Shown: positions 8,808 through 18,053 of the stretch, piece by piece
Layout of the letters: each line of letters begins with the position of its first letter
Numbering within the stretch: position 1 is the stretch's first letter
Assembly: GCF_017565305.1 (NCBI RefSeq)
Contig: NZ_JAGEKP010000007.1
Coordinates: forward strand, 336,147 to 400,146
Reading direction: 5' to 3'
Source of the DNA: Leifsonia sp. TF02-11
GTDB taxonomy: Bacteria > Actinomycetota > Actinomycetes > Actinomycetales > Microbacteriaceae
DNA: 64,000 bases
Program-made: the position numbers and the translations under genes
Notes under the pieces: generated by a model
The model's database searches: none
What the model saw: only the letters and a program-made list of their open reading frames with translations
Told to the model about the DNA's origin: nothing

Positions 8808-9820
8808 TGGTGACGAGCAAGGTCATCATCGACACCGATCCCGGTCTCGGCGAGCCGGGCAGCGACATCGACGACGGTCTGGCGATCGCGCTGGCCGTGC
8901 GCGCGCCGGAGCTGGAGGTTCTCGGCCTGACCATCGTCAACGGCAACGTGACGCTCGCCACGGGCGTGCACGTCGCGCGGAACCTGGCCGACCGTCTCGG
9001 CGTTCCCGACCTCCCGGTGCTCGCCGGAGCCGACGTACCGCTGACCCGGGACATGCCCCCCGTGCGCGCCCTGTTCGACGCGGTGCCCGGCCACGCGGCC
9101 GCGCGACCGGCCGGCGACCTGCGCGGGCCGAGCTCCGACCTCCACGCCGTCGACTGGATGATCGAGCAGGCGGAGCGCTTCCCCGGCGAGATCACCGTCA
9201 TCGCGATCGGGCCGATGACCAACCTCGCCCTGGCGATCCGGAGATCACCCGCGTTCGCCCGGAACGTCCGCGAGTTCGTGCTCATGGCGGGAAGCGCGAC
9301 GACCTACGCGCAGAACATCACGGTGGTGGGCGACTTCAACGCCTATGTCGACCCCGAGGCGCTCGACATCGTCGTGCGCAGCGGAGCCCGGGTGAGAATG
9401 GTCGGCCTCGACCAGACCTCCAAGGTGATCCTCACCCGGGACGACGCCGACCGGATGCTCGCCTCCGCCGACCCGTTCTCGCAGTGGGCGGGGGAGTGCA
9501 CGCACGCCTGGATCGACTACCTCGCCCGTGCCTTTCCCAAGCGCGAGGAGCACACCTACGGCTGCTTCCTCCACGACCCGCTCGTGGTGGCCGCCCATCT
9601 CGATCCCCGCGTCTGCGAATGGGACGCCGCCCACGTCGAGGTCGAGCTGGTCAGCGAGCTCGCCAGAGGGCTCGTGGTCGCCGACCGCGGGCTCGCCCTG
9701 AAGACCCCGGAGGCGCCGAACGCGACGGTCGCCACGGACACCGATGTCGACGCGTTCCGTCGGCTGTTCCTCTCGCGTATCGACCCCACCCCCACCCCCA
9801 CGCCCGACCAGGGCGACTGA
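8807..9820 (+). CDS. Nucleoside hydrolase (inosine-uridine preferring type)
   Basis: A 337-residue enzyme of the IU nucleoside hydrolase family, which cleaves ribonucleosides to base and ribose using Ca2+. The N-terminal metal motif is IIDTDPGLGEPGSDIDDGLA; it carries a short insertion between DTDPG and DIDDG compared with the usual DTDPGxDDA form. Other landmarks are IAIGPMTNLALAI and FNAYVDPEALDIV. It is translationally coupled to the ARH gene upstream and followed by the importer genes. A second, clearly diverged nucleoside hydrolase is at 42929. Confidence 0.92.
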   Translation: MVTSKVIIDTDPGLGEPGSDIDDGLAIALAVRAPELEVLGLTIVNGNVTLATGVHVARNLADRLGVPDLPVLAGADVPLTRDMPPVRALFDAVPGHAAARPAGDLRGPSSDLHAVDWMIEQAERFPGEITVIAIGPMTNLALAIRRSPAFARNVREFVLMAGSATTYAQNITVVGDFNAYVDPEALDIVVRSGARVRMVGLDQTSKVILTRDDADRMLASADPFSQWAGECTHAWIDYLARAFPKREEHTYGCFLHDPLVVAAHLDPRVCEWDAAHVEVELVSELARGLVVADRGLALKTPEAPNATVATDTDVDAFRRLFLSRIDPTPTPTPDQGD

Positions 9821-9848
9821 CCGAACACAGCAGAAGGAGACACCCGAC

Positions 9849-11195
9849 ATGCGATTTCACAAAGGCGTGACCCGCTGGCTCGCCGCCGGCGCCGGTGCGG
9901 CGCTCGCCGTCACCGCCCTCGCGGCCTGCAGCGGCTCCACCGGCTCCGGGAGCATCGGCGGCGTCGCGCCGGCGACCCTCACCGAACCGACTCAGCCGAT
10001 CACGATCACCTACGCGGGCGCCGCCTACGACGCCAAGCAGATCCAGCCGGTGCTCGACGCGTTCCACAAAGAGCACCCGAAGATCACCGTCAAGTACGAA
10101 GCGGTGCCGTTCGACGACTTCAACAGCGTGCTCGCCGCGCGACTGACCTCGTCGGCCGACGCCATCGATGTCTTCGACGTCGACATGCCGCGCACCTCCG
10201 CCTACGCGGCGCGCGGCTGGCTGACCGACCTGACCAAGACCTTCCCCGACCTGAAGTCGGCGGTCGACCCGGGCAGCCTGAAGGCCGCAACGGTCGACGG
10301 CAAGCTCGTCACGATGCCGTACCAGACGTCGACGAACATCATGTACTACAACAAGGCGTTGCTCTCCGCGGCCGGGATCAGCGCTCCGAGCGCGGCCCCC
10401 GACGCCCGGCAGACCTGGGAGCAGCTCACCGACGACGCGAAGAAGGCCAAGGCGGCCGGCGCCCAGTACGGACTCGTCTTCGACCAGATCGACCGCTACT
10501 ACCAGCTGCAGCCGCTCGCCGAGAGCGCCGGCGGCGGCGCCGGCGGGAAGGGTGCAGGCAACCTCACGCCGGACGTGACCAACGCGGGCTGGCAGAAGGC
10601 GTTCACCTGGTACGGATCGCTCTTCGCCGACGGGCTCTCTCCGCGCGGCGTGGCCGTCGCCGACACCCCCAACCTGTTCGCCGCCGGAAAAGTCGCCTAC
10701 TACGTGGGCGGCCCCTGGTGGGGCACCCAGTTCGTCGGCGAGAAAGGCCTCGACTTCGGCGTCGCACCCTTCCCGGCCTTCGCGGGCGGCACCGCGGCGA
10801 CGCCCACCGGCGGCTGGTCGCTCGGGCTCAACCCGAAGGCGACGACCGAGAAGGCGAACGCGGCCGCGCTCTTCATGAAGTTCATGGGCATCGACAACGG
10901 CGGATACGCGCAGTACCTCTCGGCCCTCGCCGTTCCTCCGTCGAACCTCCAGGGCTCCGCGAAGTTCTACGGGTCCGACACCTTCAAGGACCCGCGCTTC
11001 GCCGGCGTCGTCGACCTGATGAAGTCCGAACTCGCCCACACCGCCACCCTGCGCCTGCAGACCGTCGGCTATGTCGAGTTCGAGGACATCATGACCAAGA
11101 CCTTCGACGACATCATCAACGGCACGGACGCCAAGACGGCTCTCGCCTCGGCGTCGAGCCAGCTCGACGACGCCTGGGCCAAGTACCGCAAGTAG
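9849..11195 (+). CDS. ABC transporter substrate-binding lipoprotein (CUT1 family)
   Basis: A 448-residue exported lipoprotein. The signal peptide ends in a lipobox ALAAC with Cys27 as the lipidation site. The mature part is a family-1 extracellular solute-binding protein, with YYQLQPLAESAGGG, AGWQKAFTWYGSLFADGLSPRGV and VAYYVGGPWWG as recognisable stretches. These same stretches recur in the binding protein at 39798, so the two are paralogs. The neighbouring enzymes suggest a nucleoside-like or ribosidic ligand rather than a plain sugar; this is inference. A strong stem-loop follows directly after the gene. Confidence 0.9.
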   Translation: MRFHKGVTRWLAAGAGAALAVTALAACSGSTGSGSIGGVAPATLTEPTQPITITYAGAAYDAKQIQPVLDAFHKEHPKITVKYEAVPFDDFNSVLAARLTSSADAIDVFDVDMPRTSAYAARGWLTDLTKTFPDLKSAVDPGSLKAATVDGKLVTMPYQTSTNIMYYNKALLSAAGISAPSAAPDARQTWEQLTDDAKKAKAAGAQYGLVFDQIDRYYQLQPLAESAGGGAGGKGAGNLTPDVTNAGWQKAFTWYGSLFADGLSPRGVAVADTPNLFAAGKVAYYVGGPWWGTQFVGEKGLDFGVAPFPAFAGGTAATPTGGWSLGLNPKATTEKANAAALFMKFMGIDNGGYAQYLSALAVPPSNLQGSAKFYGSDTFKDPRFAGVVDLMKSELAHTATLRLQTVGYVEFEDIMTKTFDDIINGTDAKTALASASSQLDDAWAKYRK

Positions 11196-11201
11196 ACACC
11201 A

Positions 11202-11232
11202 GCCGGTGCCGGGGCACCGCCCCGGCACCGGC
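11202..11232 (+). other. Intra-operon stem-loop between binding protein and permease
   Basis: GCCGGTGCCGGGGC (11202-11215) and GCCCCGGCACCGGC (11219-11232) form a perfect 14-bp stem with a 3-base loop. It begins 7 bases after the binding-protein stop. Such hairpins can attenuate downstream transcription or protect the upstream mRNA, giving excess binding protein over permease. Confidence 0.75.
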
Positions 11233-11246
11233 CACCAGGAGACACC

Positions 11247-12206
11247 ATGACCTCGGCAACACAGCTCGACCGGACGGAGCGGGCGACGACCTCCGCCACG
11301 GCCCCGGCGCGTGCGCGGAGCAGGCGGGGCGGCACCCGCCGCCGTGACCTGATCGCGGCGGCCTGCTTCCTCCTCCCGACGATCGTGCTCATCCTGCTCC
11401 TGCGCATCTGGCCGACCGTCACCGCGGTGGTGGACTCCACCCGGACCGGCCTTCCCGGCAGCCTCGCCCAACCGGAGTTCGTCGGGTTCGACGTCTTCGC
11501 GAAGATGTTCGCCAGCCCGGCGTTCTGGAACAGCGTCGTGCAGACCCTGGTCTTCAACGTCATCGTGAACCCGCTGCAGATCCTCCTCGCGCTGCTGCTG
11601 GCCGTGCTCCTGACCCAGAACCTCCCGGGCCGCGGGCTGTGGCGGACGCTGATCTTCCTCCCTGCTGCGGTGCCGCTCGCTGGCTCCACGATCGTGTGGG
11701 GGATCGCCTTGCGGCCCGACGGCCCGGTCAACGGTTTCCTCGAGCTGTTCGGACTGCCCGCGCAGCCGTGGTTCACGAGCCCCGACCAGGTCATGCTGTC
11801 GATCATCGTGCTCGCCAGCTGGATCGGCATCGGCTACTGGATGATGTTCCTGATCGCGGGCCTGGGCGACATCCCGCCCGTCTACTACGAGGCGGCCAGG
11901 ATCGACGGCGCGGGCCCGCTGCGCACCTTCTTCTCGGTCACGCTGCCGATGCTGAAGCGGCCGCTCCTGTTCGTGCTGGTCGCGGACACCGTCTCCAACT
12001 TCGTCCTCTTCGCGCCGGTGCAGATCCTCACAGGGGGCGGCCCGGAGGGCAGGAGCAACTTCCTGATGTACGACATCTACCACCGCAGCTTCGAGCTCAG
12101 CGACCCCTACCAGGCATCGGCGCAGCTGGTCGTGCTGCTCATCCTCATGATCGCGATCGTGGCCGTCCAGTTCCGGCTGCTCGGGAACGGAGCCACCGAC
12201 GAATGA
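11247..12206 (+). CDS. CUT1 sugar-type ABC transporter permease (MalF-like)
   Basis: A 319-residue inner-membrane protein with a cytoplasmic N-terminal tail rich in Arg and about six membrane helices starting near residue 35 (DLIAAACFLLPTIVLILLL). The EAA loop that contacts the ATPase is YYEAARIDGAGPLRTFFSVTLPML. It pairs with the next gene, overlapping it by four bases (ATGA). No ATP-binding subunit is encoded in this operon. Confidence 0.92.
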   Translation: MTSATQLDRTERATTSATAPARARSRRGGTRRRDLIAAACFLLPTIVLILLLRIWPTVTAVVDSTRTGLPGSLAQPEFVGFDVFAKMFASPAFWNSVVQTLVFNVIVNPLQILLALLLAVLLTQNLPGRGLWRTLIFLPAAVPLAGSTIVWGIALRPDGPVNGFLELFGLPAQPWFTSPDQVMLSIIVLASWIGIGYWMMFLIAGLGDIPPVYYEAARIDGAGPLRTFFSVTLPMLKRPLLFVLVADTVSNFVLFAPVQILTGGGPEGRSNFLMYDIYHRSFELSDPYQASAQLVVLLILMIAIVAVQFRLLGNGATDE

Positions 12207-13045
12207 ACGCACGACCCCGCCTCCTGTCGCGAAGCATCCTCACCGCCCTCGCGGTTCTGATCTCGCTCGCCTTCCTGGTCCCGGTGCTCTGGCTGCTGGC
12301 CAGCACCTTCCGCTCCGCGACCGAGACCTTCGCATCGAGCTCGCCGTTGACCTGGCACGTGCTCTGGCCGCAGGATTGGACGCTCGACAACCTCCGCTCC
12401 GCGGTCGACAGCGGATTCCTCACCGCGCTCGGCAACAGCCTGATCGTCGCGGCCGTCACCGTCGTCGTCGGCCTGGTCGTCAGCTCCGCCGCCGCGTTCG
12501 CGCTCGCCGTGATCCCGTTCCGCGGTCGCGGAGTGGTGTTCACGATCGTCGTCCTCAGCTTCCTGATCCCCTTCGAAGCGATCGCCATCCCGCTGTCGCG
12601 CACGTTCTCGGACTGGGGACTCGCCAACACGCTGCTCGCACTGATCCTGCCCGGGCTGGGCAACGGTCTGGCCGTGTTCACCCTGCGGCAGTTCTTCCTC
12701 GGCATCCCGCCGTCTCTGTCGGAGGCCGCGCACCTCGACGGGGCGAACTGGTTCCGCATCTACTGGTCGATCTACCTGCCGCTCACCCGGCCGGCCCTCA
12801 TCGGCGCCGGGTTGATCCTGTTCCTCTTCCAGTGGCAGGCGTACCTCTGGCCGATCCTCATCACCTCCACCGACGCGATGGACCTGGCGCCGGTCGCGAT
12901 CGCGAAGTCGTTCGGCGCCTTCTCCACCGACTACGGCCGGGTGTTCGCCGAGACCGCGATCCTCGCCGTGATCCCGGCCGCCATCCTGCTCGGACTGCAG
13001 CGCTTCTTCGTCACCTCCGTCGCCAGCACAGGAAGCAAGGAGTGA
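12203..13045 (+). CDS. CUT1 sugar-type ABC transporter permease (MalG-like)
   Basis: A 280-residue membrane protein with six predicted helices and the EAA motif LSEAAHLDGANWFRIYWSIYLPL. It starts at an ATG that overlaps the stop of the first permease. It forms the heterodimeric channel of the importer and presumably uses a shared MsiK-type ATPase encoded elsewhere, as is usual for actinobacterial CUT1 systems. Confidence 0.92.
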   Translation: MNARPRLLSRSILTALAVLISLAFLVPVLWLLASTFRSATETFASSSPLTWHVLWPQDWTLDNLRSAVDSGFLTALGNSLIVAAVTVVVGLVVSSAAAFALAVIPFRGRGVVFTIVVLSFLIPFEAIAIPLSRTFSDWGLANTLLALILPGLGNGLAVFTLRQFFLGIPPSLSEAAHLDGANWFRIYWSIYLPLTRPALIGAGLILFLFQWQAYLWPILITSTDAMDLAPVAIAKSFGAFSTDYGRVFAETAILAVIPAAILLGLQRFFVTSVASTGSKE

Positions 13046-13138
13046 CCGCCGCCGCGTACGCCACCTCTCGGACCGTCCCGCCGGCGCGATCCGTGCGGGA
13101 GAAGTGAGCCGGCGATCCCTTTCTGCGAAGGAGCAGAC

Positions 13139-14992
13139 GTGAAAGTGATCCGAACCTCCGCCGCGATCGCCGCCGCACTGGCGCTGACCGCCACCGCCCT
13201 GACCGCCACCGCACTGGTGGTCGCCGCACCGGCGAACGCCGACCCGCTCTCGCCCGCCACCGGCGCGCGGCCCTCGAGCTCGGGGACCCCGACCGCCGGA
13301 GCGGGAGGGACCGTCTACTTCGTGGACTCCGTCTCGGGGAACGATGCGAACGCGGGCACCTCGGCCGGCGCCGCCTGGAAGACGCTCGCCAAGGTCACAG
13401 CGCACACCTTCGGCCCCGGCGACGTCGTCGCGTTCGGCCGTGGCGAGACCTTCACCGGCTCCGCGACGATCAGCGGAGGCGGCACCAGCACGAATCCGCT
13501 GACCGTCACCGCCTACGGCACCGGCGCGCAGCCCGTGCTGACCAACCCGGGCGCCTGGAACATGCTCCTCGTCGACGCTCCGTACGTCGCCGTGAAGGAC
13601 CTGGCCTTCACGACCGGCGTCGTCTTCGACAACTCCGACGGGCTCGGCATCACCGGCCCCAAGTACGAGAAGAGCGGAGCCGTCGCCATCACCGGCAACG
13701 GCACGGGCGCACTCGTGCAGGACAGCACCTTCACGGACGTCGGCGTCGGTGTGAAGACCTACGGCCTGAACTCCAAGGTCCTCCACAACACGTTCCAGAA
13801 CCTGCGGATCGCCTTCCGCGGAATGGACTCCGGCCACGAGACGTCCTACGGCGCCCTCGGCGTCTCCGTCGACAACAGCGGTGTGGAGGTCGGCTACAAC
13901 GACTTCATCAACTGCCGGTCGACCGACAGCCCCTACGGAGCGGACGGCGGCGCGGTCGAGATCGAGGGCTTCACCTACACCAAGGACAACATCACCATCC
14001 ACCACAACTACTCGCGCGGGTCGCAGGGCTTCCTGGAGGTGACGGAGACCTCCACCTCGAACGTGACGGTCAACGAGAACGTGAGCGACGACTACCAGCA
14101 GTTCATCGCGTGGGACACCACCACGACCCCGAACAACTACCTCGCCCAGAACAACACGGTGATCCGGTCGTCCGACACCTCGAAGCTGTTCGACCAGTAC
14201 TACTACCGGGTGAGCGGGCCGTCGCCGAGCGCGAGCTGGATCACCATCCAGAACAACATCTTCCAGACGTCGGGGGTGTTCAGCTTCTACGACTTCCCGC
14301 ACGACCACAACCTCTTCAGCCCGTCGGTGTCGCTCAGCTACGCACTCGGAGCGGGGGACATCGTCGCCACTCCGGCCTACGTGAACGCCGCAGGCCGCGA
14401 CTACCGCCCGGTGCAGACCAGCCCGGCCGTCGACAACGGCACGACCGCCGTCGCGACGACCGACCTGGCCGGCAACCCGCTCGGTGTCGGCCTCGGAACG
14501 GACATGGGCGCGTTCGAGCTGCAGACCTCGCCCTCCTCGACCGGCAGCAACCTCCTCAGCGACGGCGGGTTCGAGACGCAGACCGCGATCGGCGCGAGCA
14601 CGACGCCGTGGTGGAGTGAGGGCAGCCTCAGCTACGGGGTCGACGTGAACGCAGGCAAGGCGCACTCCGGGCAGGACGACGGCTGGATCGCCACGTCGGG
14701 CACCGGGTGGGGAGCTCTCAAACAGACCGTCGCGGTCACCGCCAACACGAACTACCGGCTGACGGTCTGGGTCAGGACCTCCAGCAACGTGAACAACGCG
14801 TGGCTCGGCGCCAAGTCCACGACCAGCTCCGTGCTCGGCGAGCTCCGTCACGGCCAGGCGGCCGGCTACACCCGCTACGTCGTGACGTTCAACAGCGGCT
14901 CCAACACCGCCGTCAACGTTCACGTCGGGCTCTGGGGAGCCGGCACCGGGACATGGGAGCAGATCGACGACGCCTGGTTGCAGCAGTTGTGA
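13139..14992 (+). CDS. Secreted right-handed beta-helix protein with C-terminal carbohydrate-binding-like domain
   Basis: A 617-residue exported protein starting at GTG 13139, with a signal peptide ending near APANA (about residue 35). Residues 50-460 are a parallel beta-helix: GTVYFVDSVSGNDANAGTSAGAAWKTLAKV is the classic opening of DUF1565/pectate-lyase-like helices, and repeated Asn-rich turns (ITGNGTGALVQDSTF, HNTFQNLRI) follow. Residues about 470-617 form a jelly-roll module (NLLSDGGFETQTA to WEQIDDAWLQQL) like CBM4/9-type binding modules. It closes the operon and may attack an extracellular polysaccharide, but no catalytic residues can be assigned. Confidence 0.85.
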   Translation: MKVIRTSAAIAAALALTATALTATALVVAAPANADPLSPATGARPSSSGTPTAGAGGTVYFVDSVSGNDANAGTSAGAAWKTLAKVTAHTFGPGDVVAFGRGETFTGSATISGGGTSTNPLTVTAYGTGAQPVLTNPGAWNMLLVDAPYVAVKDLAFTTGVVFDNSDGLGITGPKYEKSGAVAITGNGTGALVQDSTFTDVGVGVKTYGLNSKVLHNTFQNLRIAFRGMDSGHETSYGALGVSVDNSGVEVGYNDFINCRSTDSPYGADGGAVEIEGFTYTKDNITIHHNYSRGSQGFLEVTETSTSNVTVNENVSDDYQQFIAWDTTTTPNNYLAQNNTVIRSSDTSKLFDQYYYRVSGPSPSASWITIQNNIFQTSGVFSFYDFPHDHNLFSPSVSLSYALGAGDIVATPAYVNAAGRDYRPVQTSPAVDNGTTAVATTDLAGNPLGVGLGTDMGAFELQTSPSSTGSNLLSDGGFETQTAIGASTTPWWSEGSLSYGVDVNAGKAHSGQDDGWIATSGTGWGALKQTVAVTANTNYRLTVWVRTSSNVNNAWLGAKSTTSSVLGELRHGQAAGYTRYVVTFNSGSNTAVNVHVGLWGAGTGTWEQIDDAWLQQL

Positions 14993-15010
14993 CGCTGTGC
15001 CGTCGGTGAC

Positions 15011-15044
15011 GGCGCGGGCGGCGTCCTCCGACGTCGCCCGCGCC
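15011..15044. terminator. Bidirectional terminator between convergent genes
   Basis: GGCGCGGGCG (15011-15020) pairs with CGCCCGCGCC (15035-15044) around a 14-base loop. It sits in the 63-base gap between the stop codons of the beta-helix gene and the YibE/F gene, serving both. Confidence 0.55.
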
Positions 15045-15055
15045 GCCGCGTGCGC

Positions 15056-16369
15056 TCAGTACGGCCGCGCCGGCTCCTCCACCTTCGCCGACCGCGGGAA
15101 GAACGCGTACCAGCGCAACCGGATCGCGTCGCGGAGGCGGTTCTCCTCCGCACCGACGACCTCCGCCGGCACCAGGGCGGCCGCGATCGCAGTGGTGACC
15201 GGCACCGCCAGCACCAGGCCGATCCCGCTGCACAGCGTGCGCACGACCTCCGCAGCCAGGTCCTCCTGCGAGAGCTGACTCAGCGCGGACCGGTCATAGA
15301 GGTAGAGGATGATCAGCACCACCATGGCGGCGCCGGCATAGGCGAAGGCGATCGTGTAGATCGTCGAGGCGATGTGGTCGCGCCCGATCCGCATGGCCCG
15401 CGCGAACAGCTGACGACGCGTCAGGGCGGGGGAGGCCGCGCGGAGCTCCCAGACGGAGGACGCCTGCGTCACGGTCACGTCGTTGAGCACCCCGAGACCG
15501 GCGATGACGATCGCGCAGGTGAGGACCCCGCGGAAGTCGATCTGCGACGCGCCGGCGAGCATCCCGCCGACGTCCCCGGTCACGCCCGTCAGGTGGGTCG
15601 TCGTGACGGCCAGCTGGGCGATCCCGGCCGTGAGCACGATCCCGAACAGGGTGCCGAGCAGCGCAACGCTGGTGCGGATCGAGGGCCCGTGCGCGAGGTA
15701 GAGCACGACGAACATGATCGCGGAGCCGCCGACCACCCCCACCCACAGCCCCGGCTGCCCGCTGATCAGGGCCGGCAGGATGAACTCGACGAGCATGAAG
15801 CCGGCGAACGCCAGCGAGACGAGCGCCATGAAACCGCGGAGCAGCCCGACGGCGACGACCACGATGGCGAAGACGATCACCCACGCCCACAGCGGCTGGT
15901 CGCGGATGACGCCGTTCACCGTGATTCCCTGGGTGCCGTCCGACCCCGAAGCCTGCGGCGGGACCACCAGCTCCAGCTCGTCGCCGACATGCAGCCCGGC
16001 CGTCGCATACGGCCACAGCAGCGGGATCGTGACGCTGCGGCCCTGCTCCTTCCCCTGCAGGAGCAGCACCTTCGCCAGCTGGCACGCCCGGGTATCGCCC
16101 GGGGCGGTGGCCGCGGCGCCGGACGAGAAGTAGCCGGGGCAGCTGTCCTGCAGGGCGACGATCCTCCCGGTGGGGAAGGCGGTGCCCTTCGGTGCGAACT
16201 CCAGCTTGGACGAGACGCTGCTGACCTTCCCGTGATCCGGCCAGAGCAGCGCCAGCCCGGCAGCGGTCGCGAGAGCTGCGGCGATCAAGATCGCGGCGAC
16301 GACGGTGCGGAGGGTCCGCCCGGCCTTCGGTGTGCGGCCGGACGGGAGGTGCGAGTGGGCGTGGGCCAT
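15056..16369 (-). CDS. YibE/F-like multi-pass membrane protein
   Basis: A 437-residue protein starting MAHAHSHLPSG. An N-terminal membrane helix (about residues 20-40) precedes an extracytoplasmic domain of about 130 residues (DSCPGYFSSG, ACQLAKVLLLQGKEQG), then about seven further membrane helices. The second half is YibE/F-like (VIVFAIVVVAVGLLRGFMALVSLAFAG; GVLNDVTVTQASSVWELRAASP). The function of the family is not established; transport has been suggested. It is a single-gene unit. Confidence 0.82.
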   Translation of the reverse strand: MAHAHSHLPSGRTPKAGRTLRTVVAAILIAAALATAAGLALLWPDHGKVSSVSSKLEFAPKGTAFPTGRIVALQDSCPGYFSSGAAATAPGDTRACQLAKVLLLQGKEQGRSVTIPLLWPYATAGLHVGDELELVVPPQASGSDGTQGITVNGVIRDQPLWAWVIVFAIVVVAVGLLRGFMALVSLAFAGFMLVEFILPALISGQPGLWVGVVGGSAIMFVVLYLAHGPSIRTSVALLGTLFGIVLTAGIAQLAVTTTHLTGVTGDVGGMLAGASQIDFRGVLTCAIVIAGLGVLNDVTVTQASSVWELRAASPALTRRQLFARAMRIGRDHIASTIYTIAFAYAGAAMVVLIILYLYDRSALSQLSQEDLAAEVVRTLCSGIGLVLAVPVTTAIAAALVPAEVVGAEENRLRDAIRLRWYAFFPRSAKVEEPARPY

Positions 16370-16538
16370 CGAGACTCCGATCGGGGGGTTCGAGAGGCAA
16401 CTGTAGTTGGGAGGCGGGGTGGGGCGCTGCGGGCGTGTGGGGGTTCGCAGGGGCGGGGGTGGTGCGCACGGTGGTGTTCTCGCTGTTCGATCGCATGGGC
16501 GTGCGAGTCTCGGGGTGCCGCCCACACCGGAAGCGCCT

Positions 16539-16742
16539 GTGGCCTCCTTCTACCGGTACCCGTCGCCCCACCATCACTTCTGGCTGTACTACGACGGTGG
16601 GACATGGGTGGGTGAACCTCGCACCCTCCCCTGGTATCGGCGCCCGATGCCGTGGGCCCGCGGTCGAGCGCCCGTGGGGTCGCTCGTGGTGTTGCTCGTC
16701 GTCGTCGCGATCGGTGTCTCCGTGCACGTGGCGACACGGTGA
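16539..16742 (+). CDS. Possible small membrane protein
   Basis: A 67-residue frame from GTG 16539, beginning MASFYRYPSPHHHFWLYYDG and ending in a strongly hydrophobic helix (GSLVVLLVVVAIGVSVHVATR). The aromatic-rich N-terminus and single C-terminal helix look protein-like, but there is no clear ribosome binding site and I recognise no family. The 170 bases before it show nothing identifiable. It could be non-coding. Confidence 0.35.
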   Translation: MASFYRYPSPHHHFWLYYDGGTWVGEPRTLPWYRRPMPWARGRAPVGSLVVLLVVVAIGVSVHVATR

Positions 16743-16832
16743 TGCAGCTGGGTAGGTGCTCGAGGGTCGCCGTGGTCGCATCGCTCAGCTCGTTTGGTGG
16801 GAGACCAGCACAGTGACAATTGATCGATCATC

Positions 16833-17051
16833 ATGATGGTCGCCGGGGCGGGCGCAGTGGTCGCCGGGATCTGCGTCGTGGCGTTCCGCAGGCGGGTTGC
16901 GGTGAAGAACCGGGAGAACATCGAGAGCTCCGTATCGGAGAAGGCGTTTCCTGGCCTTGCGGCAGGATCGACGCCGTCACGGATGGTCCCGGTGGGGGTC
17001 ATCCTCATGATCGCGGGGGTGATGGTGATCGGAAAGGCGTTCGTACCGTAG
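16833..17051 (+). CDS. Small two-helix membrane protein, unknown function
   Basis: A 72-residue frame with two hydrophobic segments (about residues 2-18 and 52-70) separated by a charged loop (RRRVAVKNRENIESSVSEK). The DNA here is visibly less GC-rich than the flanks. No family is recognised. It lies in a run of small genes left of the mycofactocin locus. Confidence 0.5.
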   Translation: MMVAGAGAVVAGICVVAFRRRVAVKNRENIESSVSEKAFPGLAAGSTPSRMVPVGVILMIAGVMVIGKAFVP

Positions 17052-17133
17052 TCCGGCTGCTCCCGCGGTATTCCCCGGGATTCCCCGACATGGAATGATG
17101 CGTGGGGTGACTGAGAGACACGAGGGGACTCAC

Positions 17134-17343
17134 ATGTCCGCGGGACAGTTGGGGATGATTCTCGGCGCCCGACTGACCCTGCTCGTGGGTGCTGTTGGAC
17201 TCTTCGTCGCTGCGATCTTTGCACCCACCGGCCTCAGTGGGATCTTCGGTGCGGCTGGCCTGTTGGTGCTTCTCGGATACTTCTGGGTCTACTTCCAAAC
17301 GCGCCGCATGATCAAATCCGCCACCAAGCGGTCGACCCGGTGA
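17134..17343 (+). CDS. Small membrane protein, unknown function
   Basis: A 69-residue protein starting MSAGQLGMILG at ATG 17134 with GAGGGG eight bases upstream. Two hydrophobic segments (about residues 9-26 and 30-49) are followed by a basic tail ending KRSTR. The last codons and the stop fall inside a 36-base direct repeat that reappears at the 3' end of the methyltransferase gene at 31894, whose product ends ERSTR. No family is recognised. Confidence 0.55.
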   Translation: MSAGQLGMILGARLTLLVGAVGLFVAAIFAPTGLSGIFGAAGLLVLLGYFWVYFQTRRMIKSATKRSTR

Positions 17344-17364
17344 GGATGCGGCGATCGCTGGATC
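17329..17364 (+). repeat. Direct repeat, left copy, flanking the mycofactocin block
   Basis: This 36-base stretch matches 31894-31929 at 32 of 36 positions in the same orientation. It starts CGGTCGACC, contains the invariant 11-mer GCGGCGATCGC and ends GGATC. In both copies the first 15 bases are the end of an unrelated plus-strand gene including its TGA. No integrase or tRNA is adjacent. Confidence 0.6.
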
Positions 17365-17378
17365 AGTGAGGACAGCAG

Positions 17379-17795
17379 GTGCAGCTCGAGCTTGACGCGC
17401 TCCTACACAGGGTGAGGGAGATCGGCGTCGCGGATTCATCCATCGAACGTCTTCCGGCGCTCGCAACAGGATCGGCGACCGGGGTCTTCTTGAATCCCCC
17501 GAATGACGGTGCAGCGCACGTGGAGGTGTGGGTCGGTGATGCGGGATGGCACGTCACGGTCGCCGAGTTCTTTTCACGAGAGTTTCCGCCCGCCGACTCG
17601 CGGCTCGCTGCGGAGCTGGTGCTGCTCTGCATTTCGACGGGTGTTTGTGTCGTCTCCGATCGCGGGCGTCGATGGTTCGTGACGGGGCGACAGAGTTCTC
17701 ACAGCGGTGACGTAGTCGTGCGTAGCTGTCCTGCGTGGACTGGCGCAAAGCTGTCGCAATCGGTGCGCAGCGAGATCCGCTGGCGCATGCAGTGA
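17379..17795 (+). CDS. Hypothetical protein
   Basis: A 138-residue protein starting at GTG 17379 behind GAGGAC. It is mixed in composition, without signal peptide or membrane helix; readable parts are IERLPALATGSATGVFLNPPNDGAAHVEVWVGD and the C-terminal VRSEIRWRMQ. I do not recognise the family. The sequence is lower in GC than its neighbours. The 258 bases between its stop and mftD contain no gene or signal that I can support. Confidence 0.6.
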   Translation: MQLELDALLHRVREIGVADSSIERLPALATGSATGVFLNPPNDGAAHVEVWVGDAGWHVTVAEFFSREFPPADSRLAAELVLLCISTGVCVVSDRGRRWFVTGRQSSHSGDVVVRSCPAWTGAKLSQSVRSEIRWRMQ

Positions 17796-18053
17796 CTGGC
17801 TTCCGTTCGCCATGTCACGGACGCAGTGTGATCGTGTCGATGACTGAGACCGGGGTAGAAGCCTTGCCTGTCAAACACGGCATGGCGTCACCACCCGAAA
17901 CTCATCCCCCGGCGTAGTCGGACGTTGCCACGATGTAGCCCACACCGGTGCGTCGCCGTCGACCTGGCTGCTCGCGAGTTCCGGGTCGAAGCGGAGGTGG
18001 GGGAGCAGGAAGTGGCTTCCGTGGTCTTCCTGAGTCCACCGAATGGCCGTGAG

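Noticed and set aside
12107..14923. A 938-codon minus-strand frame, and an 853-codon one at 9651-12212
   Set aside because: Both mirror the importer and beta-helix genes on the plus strand and show no recognisable protein features.
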